Source of the DNA: Holophagaceae bacterium
Lineage (GTDB): Bacteria; Acidobacteriota; Holophagae; Holophagales; Holophagaceae
DNA: 34,021 nucleotides
Assembly (NCBI GenBank): GCA_003165415.1
Contig: PLUC01000100.1
Coordinates: 1-34,021 of the forward strand
Reading direction: 5' to 3'
The notes beneath the pieces are model-generated. The model was not told the origin of the DNA and searched no databases. It saw nothing but the letters and a program-made list of their open reading frames with translations. A program made the position numbers and the translations under genes. This document shows, one piece after another, positions 8,055 to 15,353 of the stretch (position 1 is its first letter; the number at the start of each line of letters is the position of its first letter).

Positions 8055-8310
8055 CTGGGTGATTCGGACGAAAACCCGTGCGTTCTCCACCTTCTCGACG
8101 ACGCCGCCGATCTTCCCGTCGTCGAACCAGATCGGCTCACCGGCATGGACGTCATCGAACACCTCTGGAATCGTGCAGCCGATCATGGCGGGGGTGAGGA
8201 TCATACCTCGGCTGTCATAGGTCGCCGGCCGGCCCGGCTTGAGGTCTCGGGTGAGAATCAGCAGGTCGCCCTGCCGCAGCGAGAGGGCATTTTCACTCGG
8301 CGGAATGCCG
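8055..8310 (-). pseudogene. Pyruvate kinase fragment (B-domain only)
   Basis: On the minus strand the translation contains SLRQGDLLILTRD, RPATYDSRG, TPAMIGCTIPEVFDDV, GEPIWFDDGKIGGVVEKVE and ARVFVRITQ in unbroken order. I recognise this as the beta-barrel B domain and following strand of pyruvate kinase, in which the D-D-G-K stretch is conserved. Only about 85 residues remain of a roughly 470-residue enzyme. Homology stops at about 8055, and upstream (8311-8366) the frame becomes unrelated before a stop at 8367. The A domain with the catalytic K/E/D residues and the C domain are absent, so it is a dead scrap. It lies in the same frame as the DUF3562 gene just upstream, probably by chance. Confidence 0.8.
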
Positions 8311-8366
8311 CCAACCTGCTCATCCGACGTGGTCCAGCATCTACAGGCAACGACCGGTTCACGATT

Positions 8367-8690
8367 TCAGGGCAATGGCGTATCGCTAAGCAGGACCGGA
8401 TGCCCGGCCTCCGGGTTGCCGTCCGGCTTGACTGGGGCCAGCTTTGTGACGTGGCGATTGAGTAGCATTTTGCGGACGTGGCGGAGGGCGAAAATCGAGA
8501 GAAAATTCTTGACGCGCGCACCTCTAGTCAACTTGGCTATTTCGTCCACATAAAGCTGTTCCACATCACCGACCGAGGAATGGGATTCCCGGGCAAGGGT
8601 TTCAACGGCCGGATGCTGACCGGAGCGCGTATGGCGCTCTATGCCTGTATTTAGCAGGTCGAGGATATTCTTTCGCTTGTAAAGGGCCAA
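8367..8690 (-). CDS. DUF3562 domain protein (107 aa)
   Basis: 107 residues starting at TTG (8690) behind AGAGGAG at good spacing; no ATG is available. The core ETLARESHSSVGDVEQLYVD then LTRGARVKNFLSIFALRHVRKMLL matches the DUF3562 family, small helical proteins of about 60-80 residues common in Proteobacteria and of unknown function. The N-terminal 28 and C-terminal 25 residues go beyond the usual core, and the tail (KPDGNPEAGHPVLLSD) may be translated non-homologous DNA. Base composition is less GC-rich than the neighbours. It sits between a pyruvate kinase scrap and an MFS scrap, so it is probably a transferred leftover. Whether it is still expressed is uncertain, though the frame and ribosome site are intact. 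Confidence 0.65.
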   Translation of the reverse strand: MALYKRKNILDLLNTGIERHTRSGQHPAVETLARESHSSVGDVEQLYVDEIAKLTRGARVKNFLSIFALRHVRKMLLNRHVTKLAPVKPDGNPEAGHPVLLSDTPLP

Positions 8691-8984
8691 TGGTAGCTCC
8701 TCTTCTCACTATGAGCCATCAGCGCAAGACCTATGCCGCGATCCTCCGGACGATCGGTCCAGTTGTGCGTGCGTTTGCAAGCATAGTCGTTGCAATCTTC
8801 TTGAGACATCCGGTGCCGATCCAACGGGATCTGTAAGGTTGTTGCGAAAACTTCCAGTCCGATCATAAGCAGCCCGTTTAATCGAAGTGAGGGAGTCAAC
8901 CAATCATTTTGAGTCTCCTTCGGCCGTGCCCACCGGAACGTGACCCGACAAAATGCGGATCGAAGGGGGTTACCTGTCTCGGCA
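8691..8984. other. Unassigned lower-GC segment in the gene graveyard
   Basis: Frames on both strands are open, but none gives a recognisable protein. A 41-codon plus-strand frame from about 8709 (MSHQRKTYAAILRTIGPVVR and on) has no ribosome site worth naming. Base composition is lower in GC than the flanks. It may be the decayed remainder of transferred DNA; no insertion-sequence ends could be identified. Confidence 0.4.
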
Positions 8985-9172
8985 CCAGCGCTCGGCTCGG
9001 CGACCTGATCAACGCGATCGGCAGCATCTCTGGATTCGTCGGGCCGACGTTCTATGGATTGATGAAGGACCTGACCGGCAGTTCCAATGGCGCGATGTAC
9101 TTGTTCGCGCTTCTGGGGGCTCTTGGCGGGTTCCTGGCGCTCCTGATCCCGGTTCAGCTGGTCAAAAGGTAG
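8985..9172 (+). pseudogene. MFS transporter C-terminal fragment
   Basis: The last 60 or so codons of a major facilitator permease: GDLINAIGSISGFVGPTFYG, LMKDLTGSSNGAMYLFALLG and ALGGFLALLIPVQLVKR, ending at TAG 9170-9172. The I-x-x-I-G-x-I-x-G-F-V-G-P-x-x-x-G-x-x-K-D-x-T-G-S pattern is helix 11 and the loop to helix 12 of the anion:cation symporter (tartrate/glucarate-type) branch. No upstream part of the gene exists; before 8985 the same frame reads unrelated sequence. It is not a piece of the intact transporter at 61-1440, whose C-terminus is different. Confidence 0.78.
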
Positions 9173-9232
9173 AGGGCCTGCACTTTCTATCCTCGATAGA
9201 CTCGAAAGCAAGGCGTCCCTTTGGAGTTCCCC

Positions 9233-9538
9233 ATGGACATCAAACTCCCCCTCGAAACCCAGAAGCGCCTTCACGAACGCATCCGGCGGTTCGTGGACGA
9301 ATCGTACGGCCAGAACCTGGGTGACATCGGCGCGCGGGAATTCCTGGATTTCTGCATGAAGGAGATCGGTCCCGCGGTTTACAACCAGGCCATTGCCGAC
9401 GCCCAGAACTGCATGCAGGAGCGGGTGTCCGACCTGGAAAACATCTGTTTCGCAACTGAAGCAAGCTACTGGGCGAAGGAAAAGGTGGCTCGACGCAAAC
9501 CTGAACCGCAATTGAGGTCTACAATGAAAAGCAGATGA
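9233..9538 (+). CDS. DUF2164 family protein (101 aa)
   Basis: 101 residues. The stretch FLDFCMKEIGPAVYNQAIAD then AQNCMQERVSDLE matches DUF2164, a small helical family of unknown function whose usual form has D-L--E-LLDF--EEIGP-VYN-A--DA. The N-terminus IKLPLETQKRLHERIRRFVD also fits. The ATG at 9233 lies behind GGAG (9223-9226). A TTG at 9221 is in frame but leaves no ribosome site. The last 25 residues (ATEASYWAKEKVARRKPEPQ) extend past the usual family end. Its stop overlaps the next start (ATGA at 9535-9538), so the two genes are coupled. Function unknown. Confidence 0.8.
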   Translation: MDIKLPLETQKRLHERIRRFVDESYGQNLGDIGAREFLDFCMKEIGPAVYNQAIADAQNCMQERVSDLENICFATEASYWAKEKVARRKPEPQLRSTMKSR

Positions 9539-9771
9539 TCGGCATCGGCCAGGACCGCCCGGATCATGACCTTGCGCAGGACCGCATCCGACGGCACGGC
9601 CAGCGCCGGACGACCGTCATGGTGTCCGTGGCGCCCAGTTTTGTGGATGACCTCCTGTGGTCTGAGTTCAACCAGTTCGCCGAGGCGCTTCGGGAATACC
9701 TGGACGCGGCCATGGAACGGATCATTCGCGAGGAAGTGCTCAAGGATTCCACTGAACCGGAGACGGCATAG
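9535..9771 (+). CDS. Small hypothetical protein (78 aa), coupled to DUF2164 gene
   Basis: 78 residues beginning MIGIGQDRPDHDLAQDRIRR, with ATG overlapping the previous stop by four bases. The second half, SFVDDLLWSEFNQFAEALRE then YLDAAMERIIREEVL, is clearly protein-like, with amphipathic helices and acidic residues. The first 27 residues are rich in Arg and His and less convincing, so an internal start such as ATG at the VMVSVAP segment (about 9619) is possible. No homologue is recognised. Overlap with the DUF2164 gene suggests a shared transcript and possibly a physical pair of small proteins. Confidence 0.55.
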   Translation: MIGIGQDRPDHDLAQDRIRRHGQRRTTVMVSVAPSFVDDLLWSEFNQFAEALREYLDAAMERIIREEVLKDSTEPETA

Positions 9772-9787
9772 CGGAGAAAAACCTGGT

Positions 9788-9799
9788 TACAGTGCTGTA
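9788..9799. promoter_or_regulatory. Inverted repeat TACAG-TG-CTGTA upstream of ytfJ-like gene
   Basis: A 5-bp inverted repeat with two-base spacer, 26 bp before the TTG start of the YtfJ-like gene. It could be an operator. It resembles in form the TGTAC-CA-GTACA repeat at 18781-18792. Short enough to arise by chance. Confidence 0.3.
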
Positions 9800-9824
9800 C
9801 GGTCGAACCGTCCCAGGAGGAAAC

Positions 9825-10433
9825 TTGAACAGCCCCGTACTCCATGTCGCCGCTTGCATCCTGTTCGCCTGGGCACCTTGTGGCGCACGGGTCGTGGTGG
9901 GCCAGAAGCTCCCCGGCGTGGCGGTGGCCGACCGGGGCGTGATGGTGCCGCACGTCAAGGTGGTGGACGCCCGGATGGTCCTGGACGGCCCGGACCTCGC
10001 CTACCGTCCCTGGACCCTCGCCGAAACCGCCGGCCGGGTCCGGACCATCTACCATCTGGCGGGCCGCATCGGCATTGAGGGCGTGAACAAGGATTTCATC
10101 GACGCCATCATCGCCGCCAAGCTGCCGGAGTACCTCCCCGACAGTCCCTACAAGACCATCACCATCCTCAACCTCTCGGACACGCTCTGGGGCACCCACG
10201 GCATCGCCTCGGGCAGGTTCGAGACCAGTCAGCGCGAATTCGCCCACGCGCTCTACGTGGCCGACGAGAAGGGGGTGGCCAGGGCGGCCTGGGATCTGCA
10301 GCCCAGACAGTCCGCGGTCATCATCCTGGACCGGGACGACACGGTACTGTTCTTCAAGGAAGGCAAGCTCTCGCCCGGGGAGATCCACGCGGCCATCAGC
10401 CTGATCAGGGGCAGGCTGGGGGTCGGTTTCTGA
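9825..10433 (+). CDS. YtfJ-like exported thioredoxin-fold protein
   Basis: 202 residues starting at TTG 9825, chosen because AGGAGG (9815-9820) is perfectly placed and the resulting N-terminus is a signal peptide: NSPVLHVAACILFAWAPCGA, then mature protein from about VVVGQKLPG. The body follows E. coli YtfJ: AVADRGVMV, YRPWTLAETAGRVRTIYHLA GR, I-AAKLPEYLPDS, YKTITILNLSDTLWGTHGIA, and the C-terminal SAVIILDRDDTVLFFKEGKL. The family has a thioredoxin-like fold but no CxxC, and none is seen here. Location is therefore periplasmic. The role is unknown in E. coli as well. The gene stands alone between a small-protein pair and a DinB-type gene. Confidence 0.82.
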   Translation: MNSPVLHVAACILFAWAPCGARVVVGQKLPGVAVADRGVMVPHVKVVDARMVLDGPDLAYRPWTLAETAGRVRTIYHLAGRIGIEGVNKDFIDAIIAAKLPEYLPDSPYKTITILNLSDTLWGTHGIASGRFETSQREFAHALYVADEKGVARAAWDLQPRQSAVIILDRDDTVLFFKEGKLSPGEIHAAISLIRGRLGVGF

Positions 10434-10590
10434 CTCCGCTGCCTCCCCCTCAGGGGTACCCAAGCTGGAGGAAGCTCGGCAGTCGCGGTTGCGCGCCGCG
10501 AATCCACGGGTCTCTCCCCTGGCATATGTTGAGAATGTCACCCATAATCCTTTAATCGAGACGGAAGGATCCGCCAGCGGAGGCTTGGTG

Positions 10591-11088
10591 ATGAACACGC
10601 TTCTGGACCGCCTTTTCAAACATCTGGCGTGGGCCGACCGGGAACTCCTGACCCGGCTGGAGCAGGCTAGCGAACCTCCGGTCGAACCCTTCAGGCTGTT
10701 GGCCCATGTGCTGGCCGCCGAGCACATCTGGCTGGCGCGCATCCACTCCCGGGACAGTTCCTCCTTCCCGGTATGGCCCAGACTGTTCGGGCCTGAATGC
10801 CGCAAGCTCTCCGAAAAAAACCACGCGGGCTATCGGGTCCTGCTGGAGTCCACCGCGGAGGCGGACTTGAAATCCCTGATCGCCTACCAGAACTCCAAAG
10901 GCATCGCGTTCCGGACCAGCCTCGGGGATCTTCTCCTGCACGTGGCTCTCCATGGCGCCCACCACCGCGGTCAGGTGGCGACCTTCATGCGCCTGGCTGG
11001 CCTCGAACCGGTGGATACCGAATTCATCACCTTCTGCCGGCGCAACCCGCAGGACAGCCCAAGGGATTCCGTCGGGACCTTGGGATGA
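10591..11088 (+). CDS. DinB-family putative metalloenzyme
   Basis: 165 residues, the usual length for DinB/DUF664 four-helix-bundle proteins. The metal triad is visible: His45 in LAAEHIWLARI, then His121 and His125 in HVALHGAHHRGQV, which matches the family HxxNHxxxHRGQ arrangement with the asparagine replaced by leucine. The N-terminus TLLDRLFKHLAWADRELL is the typical first helix. The ATG at 10591 lies behind CGGAGG (10578-10583). GTG at 10588 is a possible alternative start. Relatives use mycothiol, bacillithiol or other thiols or act as hydrolases; the actual reaction here is unknown. The name does not imply DNA polymerase IV. Confidence 0.88.
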   Translation: MNTLLDRLFKHLAWADRELLTRLEQASEPPVEPFRLLAHVLAAEHIWLARIHSRDSSSFPVWPRLFGPECRKLSEKNHAGYRVLLESTAEADLKSLIAYQNSKGIAFRTSLGDLLLHVALHGAHHRGQVATFMRLAGLEPVDTEFITFCRRNPQDSPRDSVGTLG

Positions 11089-11208
11089 ATTTCTGGAAGG
11101 TGCGATCTCCGCAGGTGCGCTATTGACGGATCCGGCAGCGCGTATAGGCTCTCCAGAAGAAGTCCTCCGCTCCCAACCCGGCAAAAGCCCACTCCCTTGA
11201 GGTTTCTC

Positions 11209-12330
11209 ATGATCGTGCGGGTCATTTTCATGTTGCTGGCCTGCCTGGTGATCGATCTTCTGTTGCGTCAGCATTTCCGACGCCTCCGGGACATGCGCGA
11301 ACGCCAGGATCTGGAGAAGCTCCAGGTCGCCCCGGTCCGGCTGGCCTTTTCCGACGATGCGCCGAGCCTCAGGCGGGTGGAGGTGGCCGGGCCCAAGGCG
11401 CGGATCCTTGCGGTGGATGACGAGAAGGTCGTCCTGGATTCCTACCGGCGCATCCTCGCGCCGGAAGGCTACAGCATCGACACGGTCGAGACCGGGCCGG
11501 AGGCCCTCAGCCTGCTGCGGCTGGATGCCTACGACTTCGTCATCACCGACCTCAAGATGCCCGACATGGACGGGGTGGAGGTGGTCAAGGCCGTCAAGGT
11601 CCTCCGGCCCGACGTGGACGTGGTGGTGATCACCGGCTACGGCACCATCGAGACCGCCGTGGAGACCATGGCGCGGGGCGCCTGCGAGTACCTGCGCAAG
11701 CCGTTCACCGCCGACGAGTTGGCAGGGCATGTGCAGAGGCTCCTGCTCCGGCGCCAGGCCAGGCTCCAGGCTGCCAAGGGGCACCGCGTCCGGGTCCTCC
11801 GGCCCAGCCAGGCGGGGGACGCCACCGCCCATGAAGACGCCGGCCAGGGCGGGGCCTTCCTCGCCAGCGGCCACACCTGGGTCTGGGTCGAGCCCGGCGG
11901 CCAGGTGCGGGTGGGCATCGACCACTGCTCCAGCCAGGCCATGGGCCCCATCGGCGAAGTGGTCCTGCCCGCCCCGGGGCTGGAAGTGCGGCGGGGCGAT
12001 CCCCTGTTCTCCTTCAGGCGCGGCGCCGAGCAACTGAGCTTCCCGGCCCCGGTGAGCGGCCGGGTGCAGGATCTCAACGGCAGCCTCGGGGCCGATCCCG
12101 CCCGGGTTTCCCGCAGCCCCTACCGGGACGGCTGGATCTGTCGGCTGGATCCCAGCGACCTGGCCGGAGAGCTGGGCCATCTGAGGATCGGCGGGCCGGC
12201 GCTGGCGTGGCTGGGCCAGGAGGCCGGCCGGCTCCAGGCCGCGTGGTCGGCCCGGCCCGATTCCGCCGAACCATTGTCCTGGGCAGCCCTGGCTCAGGAA
12301 CTCTTCGCCGGGGAGACCACCCGGGTCTGA
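11209..12330 (+). CDS. Membrane-anchored response regulator fused to a GcvH-like domain
   Basis: 373 residues from ATG 11209 (TGAGG six bases upstream). A single hydrophobic helix (VIFMLLACLVIDLLL, about 5-19) with a basic flank anchors it. A receiver domain follows (about 65-180) with acidic pair D70/D71, phosphoacceptor D114 (ITDLKMPDMDG), T142 and K164 (YLRKPF), all canonical. From about 220 the protein matches the glycine-cleavage H-protein fold: GHTWVWVEPGGQVRVGID, PGLEVRRGDPLFSFRRG, FPAPVSGRVQDLNGSLG and YRDGWICRL. The position of the lipoyl-lysine loop reads SFRRGAEQLSF, so the lysine is gone. No output DNA-binding domain is present. It is thus a signalling protein using a lipoyl-type fold as output, and the partner is unknown. 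It is convergent with the MreB homologue. Confidence 0.88.
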   Translation: MIVRVIFMLLACLVIDLLLRQHFRRLRDMRERQDLEKLQVAPVRLAFSDDAPSLRRVEVAGPKARILAVDDEKVVLDSYRRILAPEGYSIDTVETGPEALSLLRLDAYDFVITDLKMPDMDGVEVVKAVKVLRPDVDVVVITGYGTIETAVETMARGACEYLRKPFTADELAGHVQRLLLRRQARLQAAKGHRVRVLRPSQAGDATAHEDAGQGGAFLASGHTWVWVEPGGQVRVGIDHCSSQAMGPIGEVVLPAPGLEVRRGDPLFSFRRGAEQLSFPAPVSGRVQDLNGSLGADPARVSRSPYRDGWICRLDPSDLAGELGHLRIGGPALAWLGQEAGRLQAAWSARPDSAEPLSWAALAQELFAGETTRV

Positions 12331-12345
12331 ACCCGCGCCAATTGC

Positions 12346-12452
12346 TAAGCCGTTGTCTAGAATTAACCTGAACAGGCCGTTTCGGCCCCGGCATAAAGGG
12401 CCGTAGCAAAATAACCTGAAATGCACAGGTTATTTCGCAACGGCCCCTAATC
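12346..12452 (+). repeat. 107-bp palindromic repeat, long type, copy A
   Basis: One of three copies (12346, 20216, 33156). It runs from TAAGCCGTTGTCTAGAA to CGCAACGGCCCCTAATC. It folds as two hairpins: GGCCG-TTT-CGGCC in the first half, and a long one in the second half with outer stem GGGCCGT/ACGGCCC, an A.A mismatch, then a 10-bp inner stem AAATAACCTG/CAGGTTATTT around AAATGCA. The ends carry a short inverted repeat (GCCGTTG/CAACGGC) next to TAA on both sides, a possible 3-bp target duplication. It lies between convergent genes and covers the stop codon of the MreB gene. It may double as a transcription barrier. Confidence 0.9.
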
Positions 12453-13502
12453 CATGACCTGGATCCGTCTCAGGAAGGGGATGTCCTCAAGCAGCATGGC
12501 GGTGCCACGCACCACCGCGGTCTCGGGGTTTTCCGCCCGGTAGCATGGGAGGTGGGTCTCCTTGCTGAGGCGGATGTCCAGTCCCTGGATCTTGGAGCCG
12601 CCGCCGGTGAGGCAGATGCCCCGGTCGATGAGATCGGCGGCAAGCTGGGGGGGAGTCTCCTGGAGGGCCTTTCGAACCAGCTCGACGATGGCGTTGACGG
12701 GCTCAGCCATGGCCTCACGGATTTCCCCGTCGTTGAGGGTGAGGGTCTTGGGCAGCCCTTCGAACTGGTCCCGGCCGGAAATGGTCATGGTCCGGACCTT
12801 GTCGGAAGGGTACGCGGAGCCCAGCCCCCATTTCACCTCTTCCGCGGCCACTTCGGAAATGAGCACATTGTACTTTTCACGAATGTAGTTGAGGATCGCT
12901 TCGTCCATCTCGTCACCGGCAATGGTGATGGAATCGGCGAAAACTTTGCCATTGAATGAAATGACCGCCACATCGGTGGTGCCTCCGCCCACATCGACGA
13001 TCATGCAGCCACGTTTCTCGTTGGTGGCAAGACCCGCGCCCATGGCGGCCACCATGGTCTGGTCCACCAGGAAGACTTCCCCTGCCTTGGCGTCGTAGCA
13101 GACCTGCTTCATGGCTCGCCTGGCCACCTGGTGGGCTCGGGGGGGGACGCTCACCACGATCCGGGTCCGGGCGAAACTCCGTTTGGGCCTTGCCCTCTTG
13201 ATGAAGGCGGCCAGCATCTTCTCGGCGGCGTCCACTTCATAGATCATCCCGTCCTTCATGGGGCGAATGGTCTGGACCCCCTGGGGGGTTCGCCCCATGA
13301 GCTGCTTGGCCTCATCACCCACGGCTTCGACCTCATGGGTCCTCGTGTTGAGGGCAACTATTGATGGTTCATAGATCACAATGCGCCCGGCTTGCCGGGT
13401 GTGGACCAGGACTGAAGCGGTGCCCAAATCGATCGCCAGGTCGGAATTGGAAAGGTTGGACCAGAAGCTTCTTGTTAACAGGTTTGTCAACGATTTCTCC
13501 AA
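12447..13502 (-). CDS. mreB: MreB-family actin-like rod-shape protein, stand-alone
   Basis: 351 residues with all actin-fold ATP motifs: phosphate-1 DLAIDLGTASVLVH (21-34), connect/phosphate-2 IVDVGGGTTDVAVIS, and adenosine motif ICLTGGGSKIQGLD. MreB-typical MKDGMIYEVDAAEKML and VVRGTAMLLEDIPFLRR are present. It polymerises on ATP at the inner membrane and organises the elongasome. The normal mreC-mreD-mrdA neighbours are missing, so this may be a second copy. The start is TTG (13502) with no good ribosome site; the N-terminal 20 residues (MEKSLTNLLTRSFWSNLSNS) are longer than usual and could form the membrane-binding helix. The stop codon TAG lies inside the 107-bp repeat. Confidence 0.92.
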   Translation of the reverse strand: MEKSLTNLLTRSFWSNLSNSDLAIDLGTASVLVHTRQAGRIVIYEPSIVALNTRTHEVEAVGDEAKQLMGRTPQGVQTIRPMKDGMIYEVDAAEKMLAAFIKRARPKRSFARTRIVVSVPPRAHQVARRAMKQVCYDAKAGEVFLVDQTMVAAMGAGLATNEKRGCMIVDVGGGTTDVAVISFNGKVFADSITIAGDEMDEAILNYIREKYNVLISEVAAEEVKWGLGSAYPSDKVRTMTISGRDQFEGLPKTLTLNDGEIREAMAEPVNAIVELVRKALQETPPQLAADLIDRGICLTGGGSKIQGLDIRLSKETHLPCYRAENPETAVVRGTAMLLEDIPFLRRIQVMD

Positions 13503-13605
13503 TGAGCCATCATACCCTGCTGTGGGATTTGGCTTCAGGAATCGACCAGGCCCGCCCAGGCCAGGGGGCGGCCTCTCCGGTATAGGGTGGTTCCAATCCG
13601 CGGGC

Positions 13606-15222
13606 CTACCAGAGGCCCAGCACCTTCCACCAGGCGCCGCCGATCCCCACCCAGATCAGGATGTTCACGACGCTGACGATGAAGCCCAGCCGCCACCAGG
13701 TGCCGATGGGCACGAAGCCCTGGCCGAACAAGGCCGCGGCCGGCCCGGTTCCGTAGTGGGTCATGCTGGCGTGAAGGTTGGAGAAGAAGCACAGCACCAG
13801 GGCCGCCAGCATGGGCGGGGCGCCGCAGGCCAGGGAGACGCCCAGGAAGGCGGCATACATGGCGCCCACGTGGGCGGTCATGCTGGCGAAGAAATAGTGG
13901 GCGTAGAAATAGGTCAGGCTCAGCACCAGGAAGGCGACGATCCAGCTGTGGCCCGCCATGGAGGCCGCCATCACCCTGCTGAACCAGGGGATCATGCCCA
14001 TCTTGTTCAGGAAGCCCGCCATCATGATCAGGGTGCCGGTCCAGATCAGCACGTCCCAGGCGTTGGTCTCGGCCAGCACGTCCGACCACTGGAGCACGCC
14101 GGTGATGAGCAGCAGGCCCAGGCCCACCAGGGCGGCGGTGGTGCCGTTGATGCCGAAGTAGGTCTCGCCGAACACCCACATGAGCAGCACGATGGCGAAC
14201 ACGCCCACCATGAGCCATTCCGAGGAGGTGACGCTGCCCATCTCCCTCAGCTTGGCGTTGGCCATCTCCACCGCTTCGGGGGTCCGGGTGATCTCGGGGG
14301 GGTAGAGCAGGTAGAGGACCCAGGGGATCACGAACAGGCCCACCAGGCCGGGCACGATGGCGGCCATGAACCAGCTGCCCCAGGTGATCTTGATGCCGAA
14401 ATCGGCGGCGAACTTCTGGGCCATGGGGTTGGCGGCCATGGCCGTCAGGAACATGGCGCTGATGATGATGTCGATGTTGAAGGTGGCCATGGTGAGGTAG
14501 GCGCCGATCCTGCGGGAGGTGCCGTCCTCGGGGTTGCTGCCGTAGGCCCGGGCCAGGGAGCGCACGATGGGCATCATCACGCCGGCGGTGCGGGCGGTGT
14601 TGCTGGGCACCACCGGCCCCAGCACGAACTCGGTGGCGGCCAGGCCATAGGCCAGGCCCAGGGTGCGCTTGCCCAGCAGGCGGATGAAGAAGTAGGCGAT
14701 GCGGGTGCCCAGCCCGCTCTTGATGAAGCCCCGGGCGAACATGAAGGCCACGACGATGAGCCAGAGCGCCGTCTCGGAGTAGCCGCTGAGGCTTTCGGCG
14801 ATGGACAGGGTGCCGGTGATGGCGCAGGCCGCCGCTCCGGTGATGGCCACGGCGCCCATGGGCATGGGGCGGATGATGATCCCGAGGATGGTCGCCAGGA
14901 AGATGGCGAACATGTGCAGGCCCCGGACCCAGTCGGCCTGGCGCACCGTTTCGGCGGCCTTGGCGTCGGCGTCGGCCTTGGCCTGGGCCTGGGCATCGTC
15001 CGGCTTGGGTTCCGTAGGCTTGGCTTCGGCAGCCTTCTGACCCTTTTCCGCGGGCTTGGCCCCGGCCTTGGCCGTGACCGTGCCGGTGAAGATCCTGGCT
15101 TCCGGGACGGGCGCCACCTTCGGCAGCCCGACGTACAGGACCAGGCCGACGACGAGGGTTACGAGAAGGCGGATGGGTTTGGCGCCTTGCCACCAGCCTT
15201 GGCGGGGTATAGGGTTCGACAT
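13606..15222 (-). CDS. DASS (SLC13/CitT-type) anion transporter with charged insert
   Basis: 538 residues, about 12 hydrophobic segments. Both DASS substrate/sodium-site repeats are clear: PSNTARTAGVMMPIVRSLA in the first half and FFSNLHASMTHYGTGPAAAL in the second. LATILGIIIRPMPMGAVAITG and FGINGTTAALVGLGLLLITG are typical of the CitT/YbhI/plant 2-oxoglutarate-malate branch, so dicarboxylates or tricarboxylates are likely substrates. Between helix 1 and helix 2 lies an insert of about 50 residues (45-96) made mostly of Ala, Lys, Glu, Asp and Pro, not found in the usual family layout. The start at 15222 (MSNPIPRQGWW) has TGGGGA upstream; ATG at 15234 is an alternative. It is separated from mreB by 103 bp. 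Confidence 0.93.
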   Translation of the reverse strand: MSNPIPRQGWWQGAKPIRLLVTLVVGLVLYVGLPKVAPVPEARIFTGTVTAKAGAKPAEKGQKAAEAKPTEPKPDDAQAQAKADADAKAAETVRQADWVRGLHMFAIFLATILGIIIRPMPMGAVAITGAAACAITGTLSIAESLSGYSETALWLIVVAFMFARGFIKSGLGTRIAYFFIRLLGKRTLGLAYGLAATEFVLGPVVPSNTARTAGVMMPIVRSLARAYGSNPEDGTSRRIGAYLTMATFNIDIIISAMFLTAMAANPMAQKFAADFGIKITWGSWFMAAIVPGLVGLFVIPWVLYLLYPPEITRTPEAVEMANAKLREMGSVTSSEWLMVGVFAIVLLMWVFGETYFGINGTTAALVGLGLLLITGVLQWSDVLAETNAWDVLIWTGTLIMMAGFLNKMGMIPWFSRVMAASMAGHSWIVAFLVLSLTYFYAHYFFASMTAHVGAMYAAFLGVSLACGAPPMLAALVLCFFSNLHASMTHYGTGPAAALFGQGFVPIGTWWRLGFIVSVVNILIWVGIGGAWWKVLGLW

Positions 15223-15353
15223 GTTGGTCCCCATGGAAAAGGGCCGGTAGACCCGGCGCCGGAGTTGGAATGGAACCGCCCCGTGAGAAACGCCACGGAT
15301 CCCAGGTCGAAACTGTGGAGGTTCATAGCGCACGCTCGTGGAAGGGAATCACC

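Noticed and set aside
8709-8834. 41-codon frame starting MSHQRKTYAAILRT as a transposase piece
   Set aside because: No transposase motif (DDE, HUH or serine recombinase) can be seen, and no terminal inverted repeats flank it.
11123-11148. TTGACG ... TATAGG as promoter of the REC-GcvH gene
   Set aside because: The spacing is 14 bp, too short for a normal sigma-70 promoter.
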